Shown one piece after another: positions 41,271 through 50,215 of a DNA stretch of 64,000 bases (position 1 is its first letter; each line of letters starts with the position of its first letter). The stretch is from positions 4,340,001-4,404,000 of the forward strand of contig NC_010681.1 in NCBI RefSeq assembly GCF_000020125.1. Reading direction: 5' to 3'. Source of the stretch: Paraburkholderia phytofirmans PsJN. GTDB taxonomy: Bacteria; Pseudomonadota; Gammaproteobacteria; Burkholderiales; Burkholderiaceae. A model generated the notes under the pieces. That model was not told the origin of the DNA. It ran no database searches and was given only the letters and a program-made list of their open reading frames with translations. A program made the translations under genes and the position numbers.

Positions 41271-41537
41271 TTCGTCTGGGCACTGAGTGCCTCATTGTCT
41301 CCTCGTTCTCCACCTGCAAAATTCGTGGTGCATCAGAACTGCATGAAGATTAAACGAGCACTCCACGTACTACAACTAGCAATTACCCTAGTGGTGCACT
41401 GCGGCACTGAATTGGGGCACGGTTGTGCGAACTATACCGTGTATGCATTACGACTCGATTGCCGCCCGCTTCAACCTGCCGCATCGAGACGGACGAATTA
41501 TATCGGATGCCGAAGCAATTGCCCATTTCATTGAATG
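41271..41537. other. Gene-free 3' region between livM and its terminator
   Basis: No credible gene was seen. It includes a plus-strand GG-N10-GC element (41415-41428) that resembles a sigma-54 promoter and a partial symmetric AGTGGTGCACT at about 41390-41400. No plus-strand gene follows, so this may be chance or a relic. Confidence 0.5.
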
Positions 41538-42512
41538 TCAGGCTCGCAGCGGCCGCACTCGCGCGACGATTTCACCGACAATGCCACGCCGGAACGCCAG
41601 CACGCAGGCAATGAAAATCACGCCGGTGACGATGGTGACCGATTCGCCCAGCGAGCGGAACCACTCGACACCGGTGGTCGTCGCCAACGCCCCGCCGATA
41701 TCGCCGAGCCGGTCCTCGAGCGCAACGATCAGCGCCGCGCCAAGCAGCGGTCCAAACAACGTACCCATGCCGCCGACGAGCGTCATCAGGATCACGAGGC
41801 CGGACATGGTCCAATATGCGTCGCTCAACGTCTCGAAGCCTTGCACCAACACCTTGAGCGAACCCGCCAGACCCGCAATCCCCGCCGACAGAATGAACGC
41901 GAGCAGCTTGAAGCGATCCGTATCGTAGCCAAGCGACACCGCGCGCGGCTCGTTCTCCTTGATGGCCACCAGCACCTGCCCGAACGGCGAATGCACGATC
42001 CGCACAATCAGCAGGAAGGCCAGCACCATCACGGCGAGCACGACGAAATACAGCGCCACGTCGGACGACAGATCCAGCACGCCGAACAGTTTGCCGCGCG
42101 GCACGCCTTGCAGACCGTCCTCGCCATGTGTGAACGGCGCCTGCAGGAACACGAAGTACACCATCTGCGCGAGCGCCAGCGTGACCATTGCGAAGTAGAT
42201 GCCCTGGCGGCGAATCGCGAAGATACCCACGATCAGCCCAAGCAAGGTTGCCGCAGCGGTGCCGGCCAGCACGCCGAGCTCCGGCGAGAAGCCGAGCGAT
42301 TGGATCGCATAGCCCGTCACATAGCCAGCCGAAGCCAGAAACATGGCGTGGCCGAACGACAGCAAACCGGTGTAGCCGATCAGCAGATTAAACGCCGCCG
42401 CGAACAGCGCGAAGCACAACACCTTCATCACGAAGAGCGGATAGATGCCGAGCACGGGCACCGCGAGAAGCACGATCAGCAGCAGACCGTAGAGCACTTT
42501 TCTCTGCATCAT
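41538..42512 (-). CDS. livM: Branched-chain amino-acid-type ABC transporter permease (LivM class)
   Basis: This 324-residue permease begins MMQRKVLYGLLLIVLLAVPVLGIYP and contains the LivM-type segment LLIGYTGLLSFGHAMFLASAGYVTGYA and the inner-membrane coupling loop with AIKENEPRAVSLGYDT. ATG 42512 overlaps the livH stop by four bases (ATGA). The in-frame region further upstream belongs to livH read in another frame. Confidence 0.94.
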   Translation of the reverse strand: MMQRKVLYGLLLIVLLAVPVLGIYPLFVMKVLCFALFAAAFNLLIGYTGLLSFGHAMFLASAGYVTGYAIQSLGFSPELGVLAGTAAATLLGLIVGIFAIRRQGIYFAMVTLALAQMVYFVFLQAPFTHGEDGLQGVPRGKLFGVLDLSSDVALYFVVLAVMVLAFLLIVRIVHSPFGQVLVAIKENEPRAVSLGYDTDRFKLLAFILSAGIAGLAGSLKVLVQGFETLSDAYWTMSGLVILMTLVGGMGTLFGPLLGAALIVALEDRLGDIGGALATTTGVEWFRSLGESVTIVTGVIFIACVLAFRRGIVGEIVARVRPLRA

Positions 42513-43393
42513 TTTTCCTTGCCGAAGAGACCCGCCGGGCGCACCAGCAACACCAGCGCCATGATCACGAAGACGACGGTCGCCGACGCTTCCGGGTAAA
42601 ACACGCGCGTCAGCCCTTCGATCACACCGAGCAGCAAACCGGTGAGAATCGAGCCCATGATCGAACCCATGCCGCCGATCACGACCACCGCGAACACGGT
42701 GATGATCATCGGCTGGCCCATCAGCGGCGAGACCTGAATCACCGGTGCGGCGAGCACGCCGGCAAACGCCGCCAGCGCAACGCCGAAGCCGTAGGTGAGC
42801 GTGATCATCAGCGGCACGTTGATGCCGAACGCTTCGACCAGTTTCGGGTTTTCCGTACCGGCGCGCAGATAGGCGCCGAGACGCGTCTTCTCGATCACGA
42901 ACCAGGTCGCGAAGCACACCGCCAACGAGGCCACCACCACCCACGCGCGATAGTTCGGCAGGAACATGAAGCCGAGATTGGTTGCGCCGGAAAGCGCCGA
43001 CGGCACGTCGTACGGCTGGCCGGACGAACCGTAGATGGAGCGGAACACGCCCTCCACCACGAGCGTGAGCCCAAAGGTCAGCAAGAGCCCGTACAGATGG
43101 TCGAGCTTGTAGAGCCAGCGCAGCATCGAGCGTTCGATCGCGATGCCGAACAACCCGACGACCAGCGGTGCCAGCACCAGCATCACCCAGTACGGCAGGC
43201 CGAAATACGAAAAGCCCATCCACGCGAGCATGGCGCCCAGCATGAACAACGCGCCGTGCGCGAAATTGATCACGTTGAGCAAGCCGAAGATCACCGCCAG
43301 CCCGAGGCTCAGAATTGCGTAGAACGAGCCGTTCACGAGCCCGAGCAACAGCTGGCTCAGCATCGCCGGTAGCGGAACGCCAAAGATTTCCAT
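42509..43393 (-). CDS. livH: Branched-chain amino-acid-type ABC transporter permease (LivH class)
   Basis: This 294-residue permease begins MEIFGVPLPAMLSQLLLGLVNGSFYAILSLGLAVIFGLLNVINFAHG split over two helices, and has the coupling segment LRAGTENPKLVEAFGINV. Length is typical. It is separated from the binding-protein gene by 188 bp containing a strong stem-loop. Confidence 0.94.
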   Translation of the reverse strand: MEIFGVPLPAMLSQLLLGLVNGSFYAILSLGLAVIFGLLNVINFAHGALFMLGAMLAWMGFSYFGLPYWVMLVLAPLVVGLFGIAIERSMLRWLYKLDHLYGLLLTFGLTLVVEGVFRSIYGSSGQPYDVPSALSGATNLGFMFLPNYRAWVVVASLAVCFATWFVIEKTRLGAYLRAGTENPKLVEAFGINVPLMITLTYGFGVALAAFAGVLAAPVIQVSPLMGQPMIITVFAVVVIGGMGSIMGSILTGLLLGVIEGLTRVFYPEASATVVFVIMALVLLVRPAGLFGKEK

Positions 43394-43444
43394 TGAAGCC
43401 TTAACCCATCGCCAAGGTGAGATCGGTCACGCACGATCCGGCCG

Positions 43445-43480
43445 GCGCGCGATCAGCGGCAAACAACGCCGATCGCGCGC
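43445..43480. repeat. 10-bp hairpin between binding-protein gene and livH
   Basis: GCGCGCGATC (43445-43454) pairs with GATCGCGCGC (43471-43480); an inner GGC/GCC helix closes the loop. No T tail. Likely an mRNA-stabilising or processing element after the binding-protein gene. Confidence 0.65.
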
Positions 43481-43581
43481 GGCATGTGAAACGCTTCGCC
43501 GTCAGCCTGTGTACCATCATGGCACCACGCATCGCCCGTCAGGACAAGCAGACAGACGGCTATCTGGTTACGAACCAGCGA

Positions 43582-44796
43582 TTATTTCCACAACGCGCAG
43601 CGCGTTTCGGCCTTGGTCGTGAACGCCTGCTCGCCGGGGATCGTCGCCGTGATCTTGTAGTAGTCCCACGGCTCTTTGGACTCGGCCGGCGTCTTGACCT
43701 GCATCAGGTACATGTCGTGGATCATGCTGCCGTCCTGACGGATGTAGCCCTTCGCATAGAAGTCGTCGATCTTGGTCTTTTTCAGCTGCGCCATCACCTT
43801 GTCGGAGTCGGTCGAACCCACCGCCTTCACCGCGTTCAGATAGGTCATGGTCGCCGAGTAGTCGGCGGCCTGCAGGCTCGACGGCATCTTCCTCATCTTG
43901 TCGAAATAGCGCTGCGCCCACTTGCGCGTGGTGGCGTCCTTGTTCCAGTACCAGCTGTCCGTCAGTACGAGGCCTTGCGTGGTCTCCAGACCAAGGCTGT
44001 GCACGTCGTCGATGAACATCAGCAGCGCGGCGAGCTTCATCGTCTTGGTAATGCCGAACTCCTTGGCCGCCTTGATCGAGTTGATCGTGTCGCCGCCCGC
44101 GTTGGCGAGGCCGAGAATCTGCGCCTTCGACGCTTGCGCCTGCAACAGGAACGACGAGAAGTCCGACGCCGACAGCGGATGGCGCACCGTGCCTAGCACC
44201 TGGCCGCCGTTCGCTTTCACCACGTCCGACGTGTTCTTCTCGAGCGCCTTGCCGAAGGCATAGTCGGCCGTCAGGAAGTACCACGTCTTGCCACCCTGCT
44301 TCGTCACCGCCGAGCCCGTGCCTTTGGCGAGCGCCGTGGTGTCGTACGCATAATGGATCGTGTACGGCGTGCATTGCTCATTGGTCAGCGTGTCCGCGCC
44401 CGCGCCGATGCTGATGTACACCTTCTTCTTTTCGCCGGCCACGGTGTTCATCGACAGACCCGTTGCCGAATTCGTGCCGCCGATCAGCAGGTCGACGCCG
44501 TCGCGGTCGAACCATTCACGCGCGCGCGACGCCGCGATGTCCGCCTTGTTCTGGTGGTCCGCATACACCACGGTGATCGGCTTGCCGTTGACCTTGCCGC
44601 CGAAATCCGCCACCGCCATGCGGATCGCTTCGAGTCCGCCCTGCCCGTCGATGTCCGCATACAGACCGGACATGTCGGTGATGAAACCGATCTTCACCGC
44701 GTCGTCAGCCGCTTGCGCGCTGCCCATCGTCAATGCGGCGCCGGCGGCGACCGCGAAACAAAGTGTGGCAAGCCGCGCGAGTGGGTTCTTTTTCAT
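43582..44796 (-). CDS. Branched-chain amino-acid-type periplasmic binding protein of the dehydrogenase-linked transporter
   Basis: This 404-residue protein has a signal peptide (MKKNPLARLATLCFAVAAGAALTMGSAQA) and a type I binding fold starting VKIGFITDMSGLYADIDGQGG. It differs clearly from the other three binding proteins in the window. It lies between the ATPase genes and the permease genes and downstream of a GMC dehydrogenase and mmsA, so its ligand may be an alcohol or hydroxy acid handled by those enzymes rather than an amino acid (inference). Confidence 0.9.
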   Translation of the reverse strand: MKKNPLARLATLCFAVAAGAALTMGSAQAADDAVKIGFITDMSGLYADIDGQGGLEAIRMAVADFGGKVNGKPITVVYADHQNKADIAASRAREWFDRDGVDLLIGGTNSATGLSMNTVAGEKKKVYISIGAGADTLTNEQCTPYTIHYAYDTTALAKGTGSAVTKQGGKTWYFLTADYAFGKALEKNTSDVVKANGGQVLGTVRHPLSASDFSSFLLQAQASKAQILGLANAGGDTINSIKAAKEFGITKTMKLAALLMFIDDVHSLGLETTQGLVLTDSWYWNKDATTRKWAQRYFDKMRKMPSSLQAADYSATMTYLNAVKAVGSTDSDKVMAQLKKTKIDDFYAKGYIRQDGSMIHDMYLMQVKTPAESKEPWDYYKITATIPGEQAFTTKAETRCALWK

Positions 44797-44847
44797 TCCT
44801 GTCTCCTGGTTTCTTCGCTTGTGGTTATCAGAGGCAATCGGGCGTTT

Positions 44848-45606
44848 TTATACGCCCAGTAGATCGTGCAGGACCGGCATCTTGCTTTCGAGTTCACTCG
44901 CCCCGAAGTGCTCGACAATCGCGCCGTGCTCCATCACATAGAAGCGGTCCGCCAGCGGCGCGGCAAAACGAAAATTCTGTTCGACCATCACGACGGTATA
45001 GCCCCGCGCCTTGAGTGTCATGATCATGCGCGCCAGCGCCTGCACGATGACAGGCGCGAGCCCTTCCGATATCTCGTCGAGCAGCAGCAGACTCGCGCCG
45101 GTGCGCAGAATGCGCGCCACGGCCAGCATCTGCTGTTCACCGCCGGATAGCCGCGTGCCCTGGCTCGCGCGGCGCTCCTGCAGATTCGGGAACATCGAAT
45201 AGATTTCTTCGAGCGACATCATGTGCGCCTTGTCGCCGATGGGCGGCGGCAGCAGCAGGTTTTCCTCGCACGAGAGGCTCGAAAAGATACCCCGTTCTTC
45301 CGGGCAGTAGCCCACGCCGCAATGCGCGATGCGATGCGTGGGCAGATTGATGGTTTCGCGTCCGCCAATGCGGATCGAACCGGTGCGCCGCCCGGTCAGG
45401 CCCATGATGGCGCGCAGCGTGGTCGTGCGTCCCGCGCCGTTGCGGCCCAGCAGCGTGACGACCTCGCCGCGGTTCACCGTCAGATCGAACCCATGGAGAA
45501 TATGGGACTCCCCATACCACGCCTGCAAACCCTTGATGTCCAGCGCGGGAACGGCGTTCTCCGTTCCGCTTACGTCGAGGCTTTCACGCTCGGCAATCGT
45601 ATTCAT
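44848..45606 (-). CDS. livF: ABC transporter ATPase (LivF class) with Arg in Walker A
   Basis: This 252-residue ATPase has signature LSGGEQQMLAVARIL and Walker B LLLLDEISEGLAP, both normal. The Walker A reads GRNGAGRTTTLRAIMG (residues 54-69), with Arg at position 60 where nearly all ABC ATPases have Lys. The codon is CGC and the surrounding sequence is clean, so this is not a frameshift. It overlaps livG by four bases at 45603-45606. Confidence 0.93.
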   Translation of the reverse strand: MNTIAERESLDVSGTENAVPALDIKGLQAWYGESHILHGFDLTVNRGEVVTLLGRNGAGRTTTLRAIMGLTGRRTGSIRIGGRETINLPTHRIAHCGVGYCPEERGIFSSLSCEENLLLPPPIGDKAHMMSLEEIYSMFPNLQERRASQGTRLSGGEQQMLAVARILRTGASLLLLDEISEGLAPVIVQALARMIMTLKARGYTVVMVEQNFRFAAPLADRFYVMEHGAIVEHFGASELESKMPVLHDLLGV

Positions 45607-46394
45607 GCGTGGGCTCCGGCGAGCGCCGCGTCGGCGCTGCCCATATAGGCTTGCATCACGAGCGGATTCTTCGACACTTCGGCGTAGCTGCCTTCGGCGA
45701 GTACTTCGCCTCGTTGCAGCACCGTAATCGTGTCGGAGATGCCGGCGATCACATTCATGTTGTGCTCGACCATCAGAATGGTGCGGCCGCTCGATACTTT
45801 TTTGATCAACGCCGTCACGCGATCGACGTCTTCATGGCCCATGCCTTGCGTCGGCTCGTCGAGCAACATGAGCTCCGGTTCCATGGCGAGCGTGGTGGCA
45901 ATTTCCAACGCGCGTTTGCGGCCGTAGGAAAGTTCGACCGTCAACACGTCGGCGAAATCGGTCAGTCCGACCTGGGTGAGCAAATCCATTGCGCGATCAT
46001 CAAGTTGGCGCAGCGTGCGTTCGCTCTTCCAGAAATGAAATGCCGTGCCGAGCTGGCGCTGCAAACCGATGCGCACATTCTGCAATGCTGTCAGATGCGG
46101 AAACACCGCGGAAATCTGGAACGAACGGATAATGCCGCGCCGCGCGATTTGCGCCGGGCGTTCGCCCGTGATGTCGATGCCGTTGAAAACGATCTGGCCC
46201 GCAGTGGGTTCCAGAAATTTGGTGAGCAGATTGAAACAGGTGGTCTTGCCTGCCCCATTCGGGCCGATGAGCGCATGGATTGAGCCACGGCGCACGCGCA
46301 GGTTCACACCGTTCACGGCGATGAAGCCTTTGAACTCACGGGTGAGGCCGCGCGTTTCGAGAATCGTATCGCCGAGAATCATGTTCCCTTCCAT
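45603..46394 (-). CDS. livG: ABC transporter ATPase (LivG class)
   Basis: This 263-residue ATPase has Walker A IGPNGAGKTTCFNLLTK with normal Lys, the LivG-type signature LSYGRKRALEIATTL and Walker B LMLLDEPTQGMGHED. GGAAGGG within the first codons suggests that ATG 46382 (MILGDTILET) could be the true start rather than 46394. It lies 286 bp after the GMC dehydrogenase gene, a gap filled by a long stem-loop. Confidence 0.93.
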   Translation of the reverse strand: MEGNMILGDTILETRGLTREFKGFIAVNGVNLRVRRGSIHALIGPNGAGKTTCFNLLTKFLEPTAGQIVFNGIDITGERPAQIARRGIIRSFQISAVFPHLTALQNVRIGLQRQLGTAFHFWKSERTLRQLDDRAMDLLTQVGLTDFADVLTVELSYGRKRALEIATTLAMEPELMLLDEPTQGMGHEDVDRVTALIKKVSSGRTILMVEHNMNVIAGISDTITVLQRGEVLAEGSYAEVSKNPLVMQAYMGSADAALAGAHA

Positions 46395-46604
46395 ACGGAG
46401 TAAGGCGAAGCATTACGATCTTCCGCGCGAACCGCTGCGCGACTTTTTATGACGGCGGCACCCCGTGCCGCTCGTTGGCGTACTGCACCAATCCGGACGG
46501 TAATCCATGGGGCGGCACGCAGCATGGCTGCCATTGTCGCGCCAATGATGCAGCGCATTCATTGGGATTTGCACTTAGTGTAAGTGGATGACGCCGGCTC
46601 CGAG

Positions 46605-46664
46605 CGAGCCGCATACGTGCGAGATGCCCGCCGCGCAGGTCGGACGGGCATCTCATGCGGCTCG
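46605..46664. repeat. 60-base two-tier stem-loop between GMC dehydrogenase gene and livG
   Basis: Outer arms CGAGCCGCAT/ATGCGGCTCG (46605-46614, 46655-46664) and inner arms GAGATGCCCG/CGGGCATCTC (46621-46630, 46645-46654) are both exact, with a 6-base one-sided bulge. No T tail on the minus strand. It lies 17 bp after the GMC gene stop. Confidence 0.75.
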
Positions 46665-46680
46665 TGCTCAATCTAGTCTG

Positions 46681-48393
46681 TCACACCGCGGACATGGACC
46701 GCGTCGCGCAAGTTTGTGCCGCGAAGCTGCCGCCCACACGCGCACGGCGATCTTCACGGATCATGTCGCTGGCGCGCTCGGCGATCATCAGCGTGGGCGA
46801 ATTGGTATTGCCCGAGGTGATGGTCGGCATGACAGATGCATCGACCACGCGCAGTCCGTCAACACCGATAACCCGTAGCCGGTTGTCGACGACGGCGCCG
46901 GGGTCGTCGGTCGTCCCCATGCGGCAGGTGCCGACTGGATGGAAGATGGTCGTGCCGACCGCGCCGGCAGCTTGCTGCAACTCCTCTTCGGTCTGGTACT
47001 GAATGCCCGGCAAAATCTCCTGCGGCCGGTAACGTGCGAGCGCGGGCGCCGCCGCGATGCGGCGCGTGAGACGCAGCGCGTTGGCGGCAACGTGCCGGTC
47101 GTAGTCGGTGGAGAGATAGTTCGGTGCGATCAAGGGCGGCGCTGAAGCATCAGCGGATTCGATGTGAATGCTGCCGCGCGAAGTGGGCCGCAACTGGCAC
47201 ACCGACGCCGTGAACGCATTGAACCGATGCAGCGGTTCGCCGAAGCGATCGAGCGAAAGCGGCTGGACGTGATATTCGAGGTCGGGCCGCGTGAGCGAGC
47301 GATCGCCCGGATCGGATTTGGCGAACGCGCCAAGTTGCGACGGCGACATCGACATCGGGCCGCTTTGAAAAAACGCGTACTGCATGCCGATCAGCAACTT
47401 GCCCCACCAATGCGCGGACGCTGTATTGAGCGTGCGCACGCCGTCGACTTTATAGGCCATGCGCAACTGCAAATGATCCTGCAGATTCTCGCCCACGCCA
47501 CGCAGATCGTCGACGACCTCGATACCCAGATTCTGCAGACGCGCGCCATTGCCGATGCCGGAGAGTTCCAGCAATTGCGGTGAATTCACCGCGCCTGAAC
47601 TGAGGATCACTTCGCAACGCGCCTTGGCCAGATAGTCCGTGTTGTCGCCGCGATATTCGACGCCTGTGCAACGGCGCCCTTCGAACACGACGCGTTGCGT
47701 GTACGCGCCGGTGATCACGGTGAGATTCGGCCGCTTGAGTGCGGGACGCAAAAACGCCTTCGATGCGTTCCAGCGAATGCCGCGTTTCTGATTCACGTCG
47801 AAATAGCCGACACCGGTGTTGTCGCCGCGGTTGAAATCGTCGGTGGCGGGAATGCCGGTCTCTTGCGCGGCGCGTGAAAACTCTTCGAGAATTTTCCATT
47901 TCAACCGCTGTTTTTCGACTCGCCATGGTCCGCCCGCGCCGTGCGATTCGCTGGCGCCGGCATGGTGATCTTCGCTGCGTTTGAAGACCGGCAACACTGA
48001 GTTCCATGACCAGGATGCGTCGTTCGTGACGCGCGCCCATTCATCGTAATCTTCGCGCTGACCGCGCATGTAGATCATGCCGTTGATGGAAGAACTGCCG
48101 CCCAAAACGCGTCCACGCGGATACGACAGCGCGCGGCCATTGAGGCCCGCTTCCGCCTGCGTTTTATAGAGCCAGTCCGTGCGCGGATTGCCGATGCAAT
48201 AGAGGTAGCCGACCGGCACGTGAATCCAGTGGTAGTCGTCCTTGCCGCCGGCTTCAAGCAGCAATACCTGCACGTCGGGATCCTGGGTCAGGCGATTGGC
48301 CAGCACACAACCCGCTGTCCCCGCGCCCACGATGATGTAGTCGAATTCGCCTTCGAGGCGCCGGGTTGCGTGCGTCGTGTCGGTATAGCTCAT
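46681..48393 (-). CDS. GMC-family FAD-dependent dehydrogenase (candidate 3-hydroxypropionate or other alcohol dehydrogenase)
   Basis: This 570-residue protein has the N-terminal FAD motif YIIVGAGTAGCVLANRL, GMC signature 1 GRVLGGSSSINGMIYMRG, signature 2 SSGAVNSPQLLELSGIG, and the catalytic pair His in FHPVGTCRMG (about 485) and Asn in SGNTNSP (about 529). It has no signal peptide. It is often named choline dehydrogenase, but it sits with mmsA and a divergent LysR gene, the layout described for 3-hydroxypropionate dehydrogenase (hpdH) clusters in Pseudomonas. No betaine genes are nearby. It lies 138 bp after mmsA. Confidence 0.88.
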   Translation of the reverse strand: MSYTDTTHATRRLEGEFDYIIVGAGTAGCVLANRLTQDPDVQVLLLEAGGKDDYHWIHVPVGYLYCIGNPRTDWLYKTQAEAGLNGRALSYPRGRVLGGSSSINGMIYMRGQREDYDEWARVTNDASWSWNSVLPVFKRSEDHHAGASESHGAGGPWRVEKQRLKWKILEEFSRAAQETGIPATDDFNRGDNTGVGYFDVNQKRGIRWNASKAFLRPALKRPNLTVITGAYTQRVVFEGRRCTGVEYRGDNTDYLAKARCEVILSSGAVNSPQLLELSGIGNGARLQNLGIEVVDDLRGVGENLQDHLQLRMAYKVDGVRTLNTASAHWWGKLLIGMQYAFFQSGPMSMSPSQLGAFAKSDPGDRSLTRPDLEYHVQPLSLDRFGEPLHRFNAFTASVCQLRPTSRGSIHIESADASAPPLIAPNYLSTDYDRHVAANALRLTRRIAAAPALARYRPQEILPGIQYQTEEELQQAAGAVGTTIFHPVGTCRMGTTDDPGAVVDNRLRVIGVDGLRVVDASVMPTITSGNTNSPTLMIAERASDMIREDRRARVGGSFAAQTCATRSMSAV

Positions 48394-48422
48394 TATTCAG
48401 TCTCCTAAGCTTTTTTGCCGAT

Positions 48423-48447
48423 CAGTCGCATGGTTGTCATGCGACTG
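48423..48447. repeat. 10-bp hairpin in the mmsA-GMC spacer
   Basis: CAGTCGCATG (48423-48432) and CATGCGACTG (48438-48447) form an exact stem with loop GTTGT. No T tail on the minus strand, so a processing or stability element is more likely than a terminator. Confidence 0.65.
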
Positions 48448-48531
48448 CGGCGTTAGGCTCTATTTGTTTTTTCTGCCTTCGACATGCGACGAGGAGCGCC
48501 GCCTGCCGAAGGCAACCGCCTGACTTTCACA

Positions 48532-50070
48532 CTACTTGGCCACTGGCATCGTGAATTCAGCACCCTTGGCGATACTGTCGGGCCAGCGCTGCATGATGCT
48601 CTTGTAGCGCGTATAGAACCGTACGCCCTCCTCACCATACGCGTGATGATCGCCGAACAGCGACTTCTTCCAGCCGCCAAACGAATGCCACGCCATCGGC
48701 ACGGGAATCGGCACGTTGATGCCCACCATGCCGATCTGAATCTGCCGCGAGAAAGCGCGAGCAACGCCGCCATCGGACGTAAACAGCGACACGCCGTTAG
48801 CAAACTCGTTGGCGTTGATCAGTTCCACCGCTGACGCAAAATCCGGCACGCGCACTACGCAGAGCACGGGTCCGAAAATCTCTTCGCGATAAATCTTCAT
48901 GTCGGTCGAGACATTGTCGAACAAGGTGCCGCCGAGAAAGAAGCCCTTCTCATGGCCACTGACCTGATGGCCGCGCCCATCGACCACCAGCTTCGCGCCC
49001 GCCTCGACGCCCGAATCGATATAGCCGACCACTTTCTCGCGATGTACCGCGGTCACCAGCGGCCCCATCTCGGCATCTGATTCCATGCCGTTGAGAATCT
49101 TCAAACTCTTCACACGCGGCGTGAGTCGCTCGATCAGTTCGTCGGCGATATGACCCACTGCCACCGCCACCGAAATCGCCATGCAACGCTCGCCCGCCGA
49201 ACCGTACGCCGCGCCGATCAAGGCATCCACCGCCTGGTCGAGATCCGCGTCCGGCATCACCACCAGATGATTCTTCGCTCCGCCCAATGCCTGCACGCGC
49301 TTGCCGTGCTTCGTGCCTTCCGTGTAGATGTATTCGGCAATCGGCGTCGAACCGACAAACGACAATGCGCTGACTTCCGGATGCACGAGCAATGCATCGA
49401 CAGCGACCTTATCGCCGTGCACCACGTTGAAGACGCCGTCCGGCAAGCCGGCTTCCTTCAGCAATTCCGCGAGACGATTCGAACAGGACGGATCGCGCTC
49501 AGATGGCTTCAGCACGAACGTGTTGCCGCATGCAATCGCTACGGGGAACATCCAGCACGGCACCATCATCGGGAAGTTAAACGGCGTAATGCCTGCGACC
49601 ACGCCGAGCGGCTGACGCAAATTCCAATTGTCAATGCCGCCGCCGATCTGATCGGTGAAGTCGGTCTTCAACAGATTCGGAATGCCGCACGCGAACTCGA
49701 CGATCTCGATGCCGCGCATTACCTCGCCCTTCGCATCCGAAAACACCTTGCCGTGCTCGCGCGTGATCAGTTCCGCGAGTTCGTCGTGGTGACGGTCGAG
49801 CAGTTCCTTGAACTTGAACAGGACTCGCGCGCGCTTGATCGGCGCGGTTTCACTCCACGCGGGAAACGCGGCCTTGGCGGCGGCGACGGCCGCATCGACC
49901 TCGGCGACGCTCGCCAGCGGCACGCGCGCGCTCACGCTGCCTTGCGCGGGATTGAAGACGTCGCCGAAACGGCCGCTCGTGCCCTCGAACGTCTTGCCGT
50001 TGATGAAATGGGTCAGCGCGCGGGCGCTGGTCGCGCTGCGTTGGGTTTCGTCCTGATATGTCTCGCTCAT
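48532..50070 (-). CDS. mmsA: CoA-acylating (methyl)malonate-semialdehyde dehydrogenase
   Basis: This 512-residue aldehyde dehydrogenase has catalytic Cys near residue 294 in AGERCMAIS. The usual ELGGK glutamate position reads ALGGAKNH, the pattern of the CoA-dependent MmsA subfamily. Products are propanoyl-CoA from methylmalonate semialdehyde or acetyl-CoA from malonate semialdehyde. It is the first gene of a leftward block with the GMC dehydrogenase and a transporter, divergent from a LysR gene 145 bp away. Confidence 0.94.
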   Translation of the reverse strand: MSETYQDETQRSATSARALTHFINGKTFEGTSGRFGDVFNPAQGSVSARVPLASVAEVDAAVAAAKAAFPAWSETAPIKRARVLFKFKELLDRHHDELAELITREHGKVFSDAKGEVMRGIEIVEFACGIPNLLKTDFTDQIGGGIDNWNLRQPLGVVAGITPFNFPMMVPCWMFPVAIACGNTFVLKPSERDPSCSNRLAELLKEAGLPDGVFNVVHGDKVAVDALLVHPEVSALSFVGSTPIAEYIYTEGTKHGKRVQALGGAKNHLVVMPDADLDQAVDALIGAAYGSAGERCMAISVAVAVGHIADELIERLTPRVKSLKILNGMESDAEMGPLVTAVHREKVVGYIDSGVEAGAKLVVDGRGHQVSGHEKGFFLGGTLFDNVSTDMKIYREEIFGPVLCVVRVPDFASAVELINANEFANGVSLFTSDGGVARAFSRQIQIGMVGINVPIPVPMAWHSFGGWKKSLFGDHHAYGEEGVRFYTRYKSIMQRWPDSIAKGAEFTMPVAK

Positions 50071-50171
50071 GGTGTCCTCTTTCCTGTGAAGTCTTCCGCT
50101 CCGGCGTGCCCCGGGCGTGATAAAGGCGTGCTGAAGGTGAAGCGTACGGCGCTTCGGGCCGGGAAATCCAA

Positions 50172-50184
50172 TGAGTAATGCTCA
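50172..50184. promoter_or_regulatory. LysR-type operator candidate in the mmsA-LysR spacer
   Basis: TGAGTAATGCTCA is a T-N11-A box with exact dyad TGAG/CTCA. It lies 32 bp before the LysR start in the divergent spacer. A second partial dyad GCGC/GCGC follows at 50188-50201. Typical of autoregulating LysR proteins. Confidence 0.55.
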
Positions 50185-50215
50185 ACTGCGCTATAAGGCG
50201 CGCTAATATCAGGAT

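Noticed and set aside
41443..41600. Plus-strand frame MHYDSIAARFNLPHRDG running into livM antisense
   Set aside because: Reads plausibly for about 30 codons but no family was recognised and it continues as antisense to livM.
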